Below, one piece after another: positions 16,573-25,544 of a DNA stretch of 64,000 nucleotides. The translations under genes and the position numbers were made by a program. A model generated the notes under the pieces. It was not told the DNA's origin. It saw only the letters and a program-made list of their open reading frames with translations, and ran no database searches. How positions within the stretch are numbered: the stretch's first letter is position 1; every line of letters starts with the position of its first letter. This stretch comes from Haloactinomyces albus. Lineage in GTDB: Bacteria; Actinomycetota; Actinomycetes; Mycobacteriales; Pseudonocardiaceae. The stretch lies in NCBI RefSeq assembly GCF_031458135.1, contig NZ_JAVDXW010000001.1, positions 3,968,001-4,032,000 on the forward strand, in the 5' to 3' direction.

Positions 16573-17766
16573 TCATGCACCGGGGCCGAAGCGTGCGAAT
16601 CCGGCCGTGCCGAGCAGCATCACCGCAGCGAAGAGCAAGGCACTCGGCGCGCCCAGCGAGCCGGACACCGCGCCCGCGCAGGCGGGCAGCACCACTTGGC
16701 CTGCGCGGTTGGACCACAGTCGCAGGGCCAGCCCCGCGCCCCGGTCGGCCGTGCCCGCCGTGCGCACCACCGCGGTCATGGTCAGTGGTTGCCCGATGCC
16801 GAGAAAGAATCCGCCGACGGCGAGTGCGGCGGTCATCGTGAACACACCCAGATCGGGGGTGGTGACCAGCATGAGGCACACTCCGGCACCGAGGCAGCTG
16901 GTGGTGATCAGGGTGCGTCGCTGCCATCGTGCGGCCAAATACCCCAGTCCCAGTCGCGAGAGGATCGACGCTGCGGAGCGCACTGCCAGCAGCACGCCTG
17001 CCACGGCGGGAGCAATGCCGCGGTTCTCGGCGATCAGCGGCAGGTAGGCGGTGAGCAAGTCGACCGCGCCGAGCAGCGCAAGGCTGGTGAGCAGCCCGGT
17101 GGCCATGCCCGGTCGGCGCACCAGACTGAGCGCTCCCCGCCGGCCGGCGGGCTCGTGGGCGGGCGCCGCGCCGGACGAACCGCGGTGCAGCAGCAGCGCA
17201 GGCAGCAGCCCTGCGCAGGCCGTGATCGCCACGACGAGGAACGCCGTGGTCGTCGCACCGGTCAACGCTGCCCCGGAAGACCTGCCCAGCAACAGACCCG
17301 CCCCGAGTGGGCCGAGCATCTGCCCGACCGACACGGCGGCGGTGAACAGTCCGAAGTTGCGATCCAGCGCGTCGTCGGCGGACACGTTGGTGATGAAGCG
17401 TTGGCCACCCATCATGAACACGATGTGACCGAAGCCGAGCACAGCCGAACCGACGGCCACGCTCACCAAAGAAGCCGAACTCGCCAACCACAGCGGTGCT
17501 GCGACGAGCAGGCAGGTTCCGGTCAGCAGGACCGGGACGGTGCCGCCGTTCCGATCCGTATAGCGGCCGAGCGGCAGGGCCACCAGAAGCGACAACAGCG
17601 CATAAGCCGCCGTGATCAGCCCGATGGCGACTTCACCACCACCCAGGGAGATCACTCGATACGAGATCAGCGGCCGGGCCAGGTTAAGAGCGGTCTGGGT
17701 GCAGATGACGCACACCAGCACCAGCGCCAGCCGATGCGAGAGGCCTTTCGGTTTGACCGTGCTCAC
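16573..17766 (-). CDS. MFS transporter (exporter-like)
   Basis: 397 residues, 12 predicted membrane segments, with the loop 2-3 motif GRYTDRNGG. N-terminal LVCVICTQTALNLARPLISYRVI and the paired halves resemble drug/metabolite exporters of the MFS_1 type rather than the MHS symporters elsewhere in the window. The frame opens with GTG 17766 without a strong ribosome-binding site. It converges with tctA and is divergent from the aconitase, sharing the AT-richer control region 17767-18102. Substrate unknown; a role in carboxylate efflux or import is possible by context only. Confidence 0.85.
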   Translation of the reverse strand: MSTVKPKGLSHRLALVLVCVICTQTALNLARPLISYRVISLGGGEVAIGLITAAYALLSLLVALPLGRYTDRNGGTVPVLLTGTCLLVAAPLWLASSASLVSVAVGSAVLGFGHIVFMMGGQRFITNVSADDALDRNFGLFTAAVSVGQMLGPLGAGLLLGRSSGAALTGATTTAFLVVAITACAGLLPALLLHRGSSGAAPAHEPAGRRGALSLVRRPGMATGLLTSLALLGAVDLLTAYLPLIAENRGIAPAVAGVLLAVRSAASILSRLGLGYLAARWQRRTLITTSCLGAGVCLMLVTTPDLGVFTMTAALAVGGFFLGIGQPLTMTAVVRTAGTADRGAGLALRLWSNRAGQVVLPACAGAVSGSLGAPSALLFAAVMLLGTAGFARFGPGA

Positions 17767-18102
17767 GACACCGGACCGATCTCGACGTCAAGCCTGTGCA
17801 TCCTTCTCCTTGATGTTGGTCGAGCCGGTGACCGCGCGCGAAACGATCCTCGAACGAGGTGCCAGCGAGCTCGCCTCCCGGACACGTTGGCTTTACGTAA
17901 TCATATTGTACTAATGTGTTCTTAAACACGATGACGCGACCAAGATTCGCCCTCGTCGGTCCGTCGCTCCGCTCTCATGTAGCTGTTCGTGTGGCCACTG
18001 TCCTGCATCGGGGATCCAGTCGGCTAGCATTTTGTGCTAACGTGCACTTTAAGACAATCTACGGTCGAATGCTGGGGAGCATGAAAGCAGCGAGGTGTGA
18101 CG
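17767..18102. promoter_or_regulatory. Divergent control region of MFS and aconitase genes
   Basis: 336 nt without a gene and relatively AT-rich. Contains ATTGTACTAAT (17905-17915), the dyad GTGTT-CTTA-AACAC (17916-17929), TAGCA-TTTTG-TGCTA (18025-18039) and TGCACTTTAAGACAA (18044-18058, two mismatches from the tctC site at 13041-13055). These probably include the aconitase promoter and GntR-type sites; roles are inferred. Confidence 0.45.
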
Positions 18103-20793
18103 ATGAACGTATCCGAGCGGACGTGGGCGGAGACGTCCGTGCTGAGCATTGCCGGGCGCGAATACCGTTACGTGCCGCTGCATCGGTTGATGAGCGGCGA
18201 CGAGCTGACGGTTCTCCCTTACTCGATCCGGATTCTGCTGGAGAACGTGGCCCGGAAGGCCCCCGCGGAACTGCCCGCTGTGCTCGATCGTGCCCGAACC
18301 GGCACCGGCGAGTGTGAGGTTCCGTTTCATCCGAACCGGATCATGCTCCACGACACGACGTGTCTACCTACGCTGGCCGACTTCGCCGCCGTGCGTGATG
18401 CGGTGGCCGAACTGGGGGGCGAGCCCGCTGCCGTCAACCCGGTGGTCGATGTGGACCTGACCGTGGACCATTCGGTCATCGCCGAGGATTACGGTGCACC
18501 TTCCGCTTTGGAACACAACCTGGGCATCGATTTCGAGCGCAACCGGGAACGATACGAGTTCATCAAGTGGGCGGAGAACAGCCTCGATGGCTTCCGCGTG
18601 GTGCCTCCGGGCAAGGGGATCATTCATCAGGTCAACATGGAGATCCTGGCACGCGTCGTCTGGCAAGCGCCCGGCGAGGTTCCACCGATGTTGCATCCCG
18701 ACGCTCTCGTGGCCACCGACAGCCACACCCCGATGATCAACTCGATCGGTGTGCTCGGCTGGGGAGTGGGCGGCCTTCAGGCCCAGGCTGCGATGTTGGG
18801 CGAGCCGATCCTGTTCGGTTTTCCGGAGGTCGTGGGCGTGCACTTGAGTGGTCGCATGAAGGAGGGCTGTACCGCAACGGATCTGGCTTTGACCGTCACC
18901 GAGTTGCTTCGGTCGCGCGGTGTCGTGGGCAGCTTCGTCGAATTTTTCGGAGAGGGCCTCGCCAACTTGTCGTGGGCGGATCGTGCGGCGGTCGCGAATA
19001 TGGCCCCCGAGTACGGCGCCACCTGCGCGTTCTTCCCGTACGACGAGGAAGTGCGCACGTACCTGGGCCTGACAGGACGGTCCGCCGAACAGCGGGCCGT
19101 GGTCGACTCCTACATGACTGCTCAAGGGCTCAAGCGCACACCGGACAGCCCCGTTCCGCGTTTCGATCGGACCGTCGAGCTCGACCTCGATGCGGTGGAG
19201 CCCTGCGTGGCCGGGCCGCGGCGTCCCGACCAGCGCATTCCGCTGTCCGGCGTTGCCGATTCGTTTCGCCGCGAAGTCGAAACCACCGTACCGGCCTCGG
19301 AGACCGATCCGATCTTCGGTGAATCGGTGCCGACCGGCCCCGTCGCCATCGCCGCCATCACCAGCTGCACCAACACCGCCAACCCGACCTTGATGATTCA
19401 GGCAGGCCTGGTGGCCCAGCGAGCCCGCGAACTCGGACTGGCCACCAAACCCTGGGTCAAAACGTCCCTCTCACCTGGTTCCCGGGTCGTCACGCGGTAC
19501 CTGGAGGCCGCCGGGCTGCTCACCGCCCTGGAAGACAGCGGTTTCCACACAGTCGGTTTCGGCTGCATGACCTGCATCGGCAACTCCGGACCGCTGCAAC
19601 CGCGGATGGAAGAACTCGTCGAAACAGGCACCGATGCCGTCGCGGTGCTGTCGGGCAACCGCAACTTCCCCGGCCGGGTCAACCCCGCGATCTCGCTGGC
19701 CTACCTTGCCTCGCCGCCCCTGGTCGTGGCCTACGCATTGGCAGGGTCCGTATTGCACGATTTCGATACGCAACCACTCGGTACGGATCACGAGGGCGAG
19801 CCCGTCCATCTCGAGGATCTCTGGCCCGGTGATGCCGAGGTCGCCGCTCGCGTAGCCGACGCGGTCACCGCCGAGATGTTCAGCGACAACAACGCCGCCA
19901 TCCGAGACGGCACCTCCCACTGGACGGCCCTCGGCGCTGAAAGCACCACCCGATTCCCGTGGCATCCCGACTCGACCTATGTCAGGCGACCGCCCTACCT
20001 CACCAACGTCGCCCCCGTGCCCTCGCAGAGCCGTCGGATCGACGACGCCCGTGTGTTGCTGTGGTTGGGCGATGACATCACCACCGACCACATTTCACCC
20101 GCCGGTGCCATTCCCCGGAACAGCCTCGCGGGGCACTACCTCCAGGTCGCCGGAACATCGCCTCGTCATCTCAACCAGTACTCAACGCGTCGCAGCAACC
20201 ACGAGGTGATGTTGCGCGGTGCCTTCACCAATCCAGCCGTGACCAACCACCTGCTGCCCCCGGAGTCACGCGGATCCGGTGGGCACGCCTACACTGCGGA
20301 CCACGACCGGATACTCCCGGCCTACGAGGCCTCCCAGAGCTACCGTGAAGCCGACCTCGACCTCATCGTGATCGCGGGACGCAATTACGGAACGGGCTCC
20401 AGCCGCGACTGGGCGGCCAAGGCCCAAGCGCTCTTGGGTGTCCGCGCGGTCATCGCCGAAAGTTTTGAGCGCATCCACCGCAGCAACCTCATCGGTATGG
20501 GCGTGTTCCCGCTCGAGTTCGCCGACGGATGGGACGCCGCAGGCCTGAAACTACGAGGCGACGAAGCGCTGGCAATAACCGACCTGGACAATCCGCACCC
20601 GGGAACCAACACGGTGATGCTGCATATCCGACGCGTCGACGGAGCAACATCGCGAGTCCCGTTACGTCTCCGGCTCGACTCCCGCCACGAAGTCGCCTAC
20701 CTGCGACACGGCGGGACCATGCCCTACGTCGTACGCCGTTTCCTACCCGAACAACCGCATACCGGCGAACACGCACATCGCCCCCGGACATAA
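18103..20793 (+). CDS. acnA: Aconitate hydratase, AcnA type
   Basis: 896 residues, the length of bacterial AcnA/IRP1-type aconitases, which interconvert citrate and isocitrate. The three iron-sulfur cysteines are in SCTNTANP (about residue 421) and GFGCMTCIGNSG (about 486 and 489). The active-site strands DLTVDHSV, ATDSHTPM and the swivelling C-terminal domain with GRNYGTGSSRDWAAK are present. ATG 18103 is preferred (GAGG ~9 nt upstream); GTG 18097 is an alternative. An AcnD-type 2-methylcitrate role is possible, but no prpB/C-like genes are nearby. Its place beside the tricarboxylate transporter and a decarboxylating dehydrogenase suggests a pathway-specific aconitase; whether the genome has another cannot be seen here. 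Confidence 0.9.
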   Translation: MNVSERTWAETSVLSIAGREYRYVPLHRLMSGDELTVLPYSIRILLENVARKAPAELPAVLDRARTGTGECEVPFHPNRIMLHDTTCLPTLADFAAVRDAVAELGGEPAAVNPVVDVDLTVDHSVIAEDYGAPSALEHNLGIDFERNRERYEFIKWAENSLDGFRVVPPGKGIIHQVNMEILARVVWQAPGEVPPMLHPDALVATDSHTPMINSIGVLGWGVGGLQAQAAMLGEPILFGFPEVVGVHLSGRMKEGCTATDLALTVTELLRSRGVVGSFVEFFGEGLANLSWADRAAVANMAPEYGATCAFFPYDEEVRTYLGLTGRSAEQRAVVDSYMTAQGLKRTPDSPVPRFDRTVELDLDAVEPCVAGPRRPDQRIPLSGVADSFRREVETTVPASETDPIFGESVPTGPVAIAAITSCTNTANPTLMIQAGLVAQRARELGLATKPWVKTSLSPGSRVVTRYLEAAGLLTALEDSGFHTVGFGCMTCIGNSGPLQPRMEELVETGTDAVAVLSGNRNFPGRVNPAISLAYLASPPLVVAYALAGSVLHDFDTQPLGTDHEGEPVHLEDLWPGDAEVAARVADAVTAEMFSDNNAAIRDGTSHWTALGAESTTRFPWHPDSTYVRRPPYLTNVAPVPSQSRRIDDARVLLWLGDDITTDHISPAGAIPRNSLAGHYLQVAGTSPRHLNQYSTRRSNHEVMLRGAFTNPAVTNHLLPPESRGSGGHAYTADHDRILPAYEASQSYREADLDLIVIAGRNYGTGSSRDWAAKAQALLGVRAVIAESFERIHRSNLIGMGVFPLEFADGWDAAGLKLRGDEALAITDLDNPHPGTNTVMLHIRRVDGATSRVPLRLRLDSRHEVAYLRHGGTMPYVVRRFLPEQPHTGEHAHRPRT

Positions 20794-20832
20794 GCCGCCG
20801 ATCCCGGCCGCACTCGCCCGGATGCCCGGCCT

Positions 20833-20864
20833 CCGCCTCACCGGACCTCAGGGTCCGGAGGCGG
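20833..20864. terminator. Hairpin between acnA and convergent GntR gene
   Basis: CCGCCT-CA-CCGGACC (20833-20847), loop TCAG, GGTCCGG-AGGCGG (20852-20864): 13 bp with a 2-nt bulge. It overlaps the last codons of the GntR gene, so it can serve both strands. Confidence 0.65.
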
Positions 20865-21773
20865 CGGTTCCGGGCCGATCCCGGTCTTGAGCCACCGCAC
20901 CCGGTCCAGATGCGCGTGCAGCAGGTCGGCTGCCGCGCGAAACTCGCCGTGCTCCAGCAGGTCCAGCAGCTTGAGGTGCTCCCGGGCCTGCCCCACGTGC
21001 CGTGAACGGTCGAACTGATGGCGGTACTCGATCAGCTTGCGCACGCGGTTTTGCCGTCGCACGGCATCCAACAGAAAAGCATTGCTCGAGCAGCTCACGA
21101 TCATCTCGTGGAATTCCGAGCCCGTTCGGAACAGCTCTGTGCGTGATGACGAAAGCACCTGCCCGTGCAACAAGGCCTCCTGCCGCGCGCGGTGCTCGGC
21201 GAAAGCCTCCGGGTCCACGGCGAACCCCGGCTCCAGCACAGCAGCGGGCTCCACGATCATCCGAAACCGATAGCTCTGATCATGCCCTTCGGCGGTGGCC
21301 AGTACCTGCTGAAACTCCCAGCCACGACCGGGGCGGCGCCGCACCAGGTCTTCGCCCTCCATGCGGATGAGCAGGCGCTGGGCCTGCCGAGACGACAGGC
21401 CGTAGCGACGGGCCACCTCAGCGGCCGTGAACTCCGTATCGAGCCGCCCACTCAGATAATCGTCGACGAGCTGGAAATAGACGGTCTCCTCCGCGCCGGA
21501 TGTCGACTCCAAGCTGGACTGATCCAGCTCGTCAGCCGATCGACCAAGAAAGAATCCCCGGTTGGGAACCCGCTCCACGATGCCCAGTTCCGCCAAGAAC
21601 AGCATGGCCTTGCGCACGGGTGACCGAGAGACCCCCAACGAGTCGGCCACCCACTGCTCGGTGAGATGAGCACCCTTCTCCAACCCGTGAAGACGAAGAA
21701 GATCGACCACCTGCATCGCCAGCGACGTCGACAGCGCAGAACCGGGTCCACCAGGTCCTTGTCGCGTTCTCAC
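20838..21773 (-). CDS. GntR-family regulator with FCD domain and extra helix-turn-helix
   Basis: About 311 residues from GTG 21773; a TTG at 21806 gives a longer form, and neither start has an ideally spaced ribosome-binding site (GAGGAG is only 3 nt before GTG). Residues ~15-80 are a GntR helix-turn-helix (TEQWVADSLGVSRSPVRKAMLFL). A second helix-turn-helix follows (AAEVARRYGLSSRQAQRLLIRM... GRGWEFQ). Then comes an FCD-type domain (YRFRMIVEPAAVLEPGFAVDP, SEFHEMIVSCSSN). It is a paralogue of 8747-9628, and the two bracket the tricarboxylate island. Likely regulates acnA and/or tctCBA through the TTAGTACAA-like sites; inferred. Confidence 0.85.
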   Translation of the reverse strand: MRTRQGPGGPGSALSTSLAMQVVDLLRLHGLEKGAHLTEQWVADSLGVSRSPVRKAMLFLAELGIVERVPNRGFFLGRSADELDQSSLESTSGAEETVYFQLVDDYLSGRLDTEFTAAEVARRYGLSSRQAQRLLIRMEGEDLVRRRPGRGWEFQQVLATAEGHDQSYRFRMIVEPAAVLEPGFAVDPEAFAEHRARQEALLHGQVLSSSRTELFRTGSEFHEMIVSCSSNAFLLDAVRRQNRVRKLIEYRHQFDRSRHVGQAREHLKLLDLLEHGEFRAAADLLHAHLDRVRWLKTGIGPEPPPPDPEVR

Positions 21774-21838
21774 GGACTCCTCGATCAACCAAGCTCCCAA
21801 GGTCAAGGTCTCTTCCCACAGCCGGTCACCCCGGCCTC

Positions 21839-21872
21839 AGAGGCTCCGGCAGTAGGAACTGCCGGAGCCTCT
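21839..21872. terminator. Strong hairpin downstream of htpG
   Basis: AGAGGCTCCGGCAGT (21839-21853), loop AGGA, ACTGCCGGAGCCTCT (21858-21872): a perfect 15-bp stem with a tetraloop, between the 3' end of htpG and the 5' end of the GntR gene on the minus strand. Confidence 0.85.
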
Positions 21873-21996
21873 TATTCGACCGGCCAAGACACACCGCAGC
21901 ATGGCCGATGCTTCACCCGAACCCAGCGTAACGCCGCACGCCCTGCCGGGTTCGGAGAGCGACTGCTTTCCGGACCCGGCAGGCGCGCGGGAGCGG

Positions 21997-23907
21997 TTAC
22001 AGCGTCCGGGCGAGCCTGGTGGCCAGCAGGGTGGTGAATTCTGCGGGTTCCCGGAGCTCACCGCCCTCGGCCAGCAGCGCCATGCCGTGGACGAGTTCGG
22101 CCGTCTCTTTCAGTTCCTGGCTCTCGCCGTTCTTGTCGTAGGCATCGCGCATCCCGCTCACGAGGGGATGGTTGGGATTGACCTCGAGGATGCGTTTCAC
22201 CTGCGGCACCTCGTGGCCCATGGCGCGGTACATCTTCTCCAGCGTGGGTCCGATGTCGTCGTTGTCGCCGACCACGCAGGCCGGTGACGTGCTCAGGCGC
22301 GAGGACAGCCGCACTTCCTTCACGTCGTCGGCGAGCTTGGTCGACATCCAGGACAGCACCTCGGCGAACTCCTGCTCCTGCTGTGCCCGCTCGGTACCGG
22401 AGCCGTCCTCGTCCTGCTCGTCGAGGTCGACCTGGCCCTTGGCGATCGACTGGAACCGCTTGCCGTCGAACTCGGGAGCCGACTCCACCCACATCTCGTC
22501 GACCGGGTCGGTCAGCAGCAGCACCTCCAGCCCCTTGTCCCGGAAGGCCTCGATGTGCGGGGAGTTCTCGACCTTGGACCGCGAACTGCCGGTGATGTAG
22601 TAGATGCTGTCCTGGCCGTCCTTCATCCGCTCGATGTACTGGCGCAGCGTCGTCTTGCTCTCGGGGTCGTGCGTGGACTCGAAGGACGCGATCTCGAGGA
22701 TCTGATCGCGGTTGTCGATGTCGTTGACCAGCCCCTCCTTGACGGCCTGGCCGAACTGGTCCCAGAACTTGGCGTAACGGTCCGGGTCCTCGGTCATCAA
22801 CTCCTTGACCGTGGAAAGCACCTTCTTGACCAGGCGCCTGCGCATCATCTGGATCTGGCGATCCTGCTGCAGGATCTCCCGCGAGACGTTGAGGGAGAGG
22901 TCCTGGGCGTCCACCACGCCCTTGACGAAGCGCAGGTACTCGGGGAGCAGCGCTTCGCAGTCGTCCATGATGAACACGCGCTTGACGTAGAGCTGGACAC
23001 CGCGCTTGGCCTCGCGTGTGAACAGGTCGAAGGGGGCCATCGAGGGGATGAACAGCAGCGCCTGGTACTCGAACGTGCCCTCGGCCCGCAGGTGGATGGT
23101 CTCGAGCGGGTCGTTCCAGTCGTGGCTGATGTGCTTGTAGAACTCGCGGTACTCCTCCTCGTCGACCTCCTCCTTGGGACGAGCCCAGAGCGCCTTCATC
23201 GAGTTGATCGTCTCGATCTGCCGCGTGGTTTCGCCCTCGGAGTCGGTGCGCTCGACCTCCATCCGGATGGGCCACGAGATGAAGTCGGAGTACCGCTTGA
23301 CGATGTTGGTGATCGTCGTGCTGTCGGTGTAGTCGAGCAGGCTGTCTTCCTGGTCCTCGGCCTTCAGGTGCAGCGTCACCGCCGTCCCCTGCGGGGCCTC
23401 GTCGACCGTTTCGATGGTGTAGGTGCCCTCGCCGGTGGAGTCCCACCGGGTGCCCGTGTCCTCCCCGGCTCGGCGGGTCAGCAGCGTCACCCTGTCGGCG
23501 ACCATGAAGCTGGAGTAGAAACCGAGCCCGAACTGGCCGATCAGCTCCTGCGCGGCCGCGCCGTCCTTCGTGTCCTTCAGCTGCTGGAGGAGCTCGGCCG
23601 TGCCCGACTTCGCGATCGTGCCGATGAGCTCCTGGACCTCGTCGCGGGACATGCCGATACCGTTGTCGCACACCGTCAGCGTGCGATGCTCCCTGTCGGC
23701 CTCGATCAGGATGCGCAGATCGGAGGTGTCCACCTCCAGGTCCTTGTCGCGGAAGGACTCCAACCGCACCTTGTCGAGCGCGTCCGAGGCGTTGGAAACG
23801 AGTTCGCGCAGGAACGTGTCCTTGTTCGAGTAGATGGCGTGGACCATCAACTGCAACAATTTGCGCGATTCCGCCTGAAATTCGAACGTTTCCGCCTGCG
23901 TGCTCAC
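21997..23907 (-). CDS. htpG: Molecular chaperone HtpG (Hsp90 family)
   Basis: 636 residues, usual length for bacterial Hsp90. The N-terminal ATPase domain has FLRELVSNASDALDK (catalytic glutamate and ATP-contacting asparagine), CDNGIGMSRDEV and GQFGLGFYSSFMVAD. The middle domain has LYVKRVFIMDDCEALLPEYLRF and NVSREILQQDR. The C-terminal dimerisation domain runs from about residue 500. It is cytosolic and assists late folding under stress. It is monocistronic: a strong terminator follows and ~470 nt separate it from the next gene upstream. No clear CIRCE or HAIR element was seen before it. Confidence 0.97.
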   Translation of the reverse strand: MSTQAETFEFQAESRKLLQLMVHAIYSNKDTFLRELVSNASDALDKVRLESFRDKDLEVDTSDLRILIEADREHRTLTVCDNGIGMSRDEVQELIGTIAKSGTAELLQQLKDTKDGAAAQELIGQFGLGFYSSFMVADRVTLLTRRAGEDTGTRWDSTGEGTYTIETVDEAPQGTAVTLHLKAEDQEDSLLDYTDSTTITNIVKRYSDFISWPIRMEVERTDSEGETTRQIETINSMKALWARPKEEVDEEEYREFYKHISHDWNDPLETIHLRAEGTFEYQALLFIPSMAPFDLFTREAKRGVQLYVKRVFIMDDCEALLPEYLRFVKGVVDAQDLSLNVSREILQQDRQIQMMRRRLVKKVLSTVKELMTEDPDRYAKFWDQFGQAVKEGLVNDIDNRDQILEIASFESTHDPESKTTLRQYIERMKDGQDSIYYITGSSRSKVENSPHIEAFRDKGLEVLLLTDPVDEMWVESAPEFDGKRFQSIAKGQVDLDEQDEDGSGTERAQQEQEFAEVLSWMSTKLADDVKEVRLSSRLSTSPACVVGDNDDIGPTLEKMYRAMGHEVPQVKRILEVNPNHPLVSGMRDAYDKNGESQELKETAELVHGMALLAEGGELREPAEFTTLLATRLARTL

Positions 23908-24376
23908 TGATCCCCTTTCCGAAAATCACAATTCCCGCGCGCGGTGCCGCGTCGAACGACGACACCGGTACGGCCAAGGTTATAGGAGCGCGCATGAACG
24001 CGACAATCACCCGCCCTCGACACGCGTGATGCAGCACTCCGGCCGGACACGGGAGTCGCAGCAGCGGAATCGCCGGAACACACCGGGTGACGGCACGGCC
24101 CGGTTGCCCGCACCCACGGAGGGATCCCCGCCTTCCTGATGCGCCTTCGATGCCGCGCCGCTTCGCCCTTCCGTCGGATCCCAACGCCCAGCACCACCCC
24201 ACCGCCACCGAACAACTCCGCCACCTTCTCGCCTAACCAGGCGGCGGGGGTCCGATGAACGGTGTTTCCGGTGGTTTGGTTCGGTAGGTTTCATCCGGCG
24301 GACCCGGTCAATGTGGCGCTGGAGGAGCTGGTCCGAGCCCGCCGCGAGCTGCCGGAGCCTTCCCCGGTACGCGCGA
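23908..24376. other. htpG upstream region, no gene recognised
   Basis: 469 nt before htpG. The first ~100 nt should carry its promoter (a TATAAC-like element on the minus strand near 23978). The rest has short frames only. One plus-strand frame ends HHPTATEQLRHLLA just before TAA at ~24233 and could be the tail of a lost gene, but there is too little to name. Confidence 0.4.
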
Positions 24377-25216
24377 CTACATCTCCTCGTGAACGTCCGG
24401 GTCTCCGCCAAACAGGCGCCCGTCGTCCCTGGCCAGCCCACTGATCGCCGCGACTTCGGCATCGGTGAGTTCGAAGCCGAAGAGGTCGAGGTTTTCCCGC
24501 TGCCGCTGCGGGTCCGCCGACTTCGGTATGGGCAGTGCATCAAGCTGCAGCTGCCACCGCAGAATCACCTGCGCTGGCGTGACGCCGTGTGCAGCTGCGG
24601 CTTCGGCCACCGGCCGCTCGGCAAAAGGGACACTGCGTTCGCCCAACGGGCTCCATGATTGCGTCTGGATTCCCAGCTCGGCATTGACCTGGCGCATCGC
24701 GGCCTGCGGAAAGTACGGGTGCAGCTCGAGCTGGTTGACCGCAGGTGTGACACCGCTGTCATCTATGATGGCGCGCAGGTGCTGCTCGGTGAAATTGCTG
24801 ACGCCGATGGAACGCACCAGGCCCCGCTCGCGGAGATCGACCAGGGCGCGCCACGCTTCGACGTACCTGCCGACACTCGGATTGGGCCAGTGGATCAGGC
24901 ACAGATCGAGGTAGTCGGTCCCCATCTTGCGCAGGGACTCCTCGACCGACTTCACAGCCGGGGAGTACTCGTGGTGCCGGCCGGGGACCTTCGTGGTGAT
25001 ACGCACGTCCTCCCGAGCCACGCTGGATGCGCGCACCGCCTGGCCGACTGCCTCCTCGTTGCCGTAGTTGACGGCGCTGTCGAGCAGCCGATAGCCGCTC
25101 TCCAGAGCGGCGCGCATCACCGCTGCCCCATCTTCGTCGCGCAGCGGGAACGTACCGAAACCCACCACGGGCAGGGAGTTGCCGTCGTTCAGCTCGTAAG
25201 AACCGATCCCAGTCAC
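24377..25216 (-). CDS. Aldo/keto reductase
   Basis: 279 residues, a complete (beta/alpha)8 aldo/keto reductase. The catalytic tetrad is visible: Asp in RLLDSAVNYGNE, Tyr in the same VNYG, Lys in ITTKVPGR and His in LIHWPNP. The NADPH-binding end has IPKSADPQRQRENLDLFGF. It resembles the 2,5-diketo-gluconate-reductase-like group. GTG 25216 overlaps the TGA of an upstream alcohol-dehydrogenase remnant as GTGA, so it was once the downstream gene of a coupled pair. Physiological substrate unknown. Confidence 0.93.
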   Translation of the reverse strand: MTGIGSYELNDGNSLPVVGFGTFPLRDEDGAAVMRAALESGYRLLDSAVNYGNEEAVGQAVRASSVAREDVRITTKVPGRHHEYSPAVKSVEESLRKMGTDYLDLCLIHWPNPSVGRYVEAWRALVDLRERGLVRSIGVSNFTEQHLRAIIDDSGVTPAVNQLELHPYFPQAAMRQVNAELGIQTQSWSPLGERSVPFAERPVAEAAAAHGVTPAQVILRWQLQLDALPIPKSADPQRQRENLDLFGFELTDAEVAAISGLARDDGRLFGGDPDVHEEM

Positions 25217-25515
25217 TCGCCCAGCTTAGCTTGACCCGCACTGACGAGGGCGGCGCGGATTGCAGCGGTGCTGAGTCGGTCGACGGTGTCGCCGCTCCGG
25301 ATGCGGGGGAATGAAATCGTGCCACGCCACCCCGCAAGTGCGTCTGGCTGTCCGGGCAGGCCATATGCGCCTTGCCGGGTTCAGATATCGGTGTTGTTCA
25401 CCGCCGCAGCACTCATCCGCACCAGCAGTTCCCCGGTATCCGGCCGCGGTACGGGCACAGCGGCACCAATCGAAACCGTGCTGAGGTCGCTGGGGCCCGC
25501 GGGAAGGAAGCGGCC
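25213..25515 (-). pseudogene. Alcohol dehydrogenase (MDR/quinone oxidoreductase) N-terminal remnant
   Basis: The minus-strand frame reads VPVPRPDTGELLVRMSAAAVNNTDI, the start of a zinc-type medium-chain dehydrogenase/quinone oxidoreductase. An in-frame TGA interrupts it where relatives have NTDINTR. After the stop the same frame goes on TRQGAYGLPG... ISFPRIRSGDTV, matching the 'FPRIQGAD' region of the family, then diverges and stops with TGA overlapping the aldo/keto reductase start. The catalytic and cofactor domains are deleted. Nonfunctional. Confidence 0.6.
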
Positions 25516-25544
25516 ACCGGAACGATGGTCCCGTGGTTTCACGC

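Noticed and set aside
16381-17925. 514-residue plus-strand frame over the MFS gene
   Set aside because: Composition is low-complexity Gln/Arg/His with no domain; the opposite frame is a clear 12-span transporter.
18103-20793. Aconitase as AcnD of a methylcitrate cycle
   Set aside because: No methylcitrate synthase, methylisocitrate lyase or PrpF-like gene is nearby; AcnA is the simpler call.
22058-24208. 716-residue minus-strand frame and 451-residue plus-strand frame over htpG
   Set aside because: The htpG frame has every Hsp90 motif; the others are Arg/Gly- or Val/Leu-rich shadows of high-GC DNA.
24240-24376. Plus-strand frame FHPADPVNVALEELVRARRELPEP as a possible gene remnant
   Set aside because: Too short and without a confident family; listed only as unexplained intergenic sequence.
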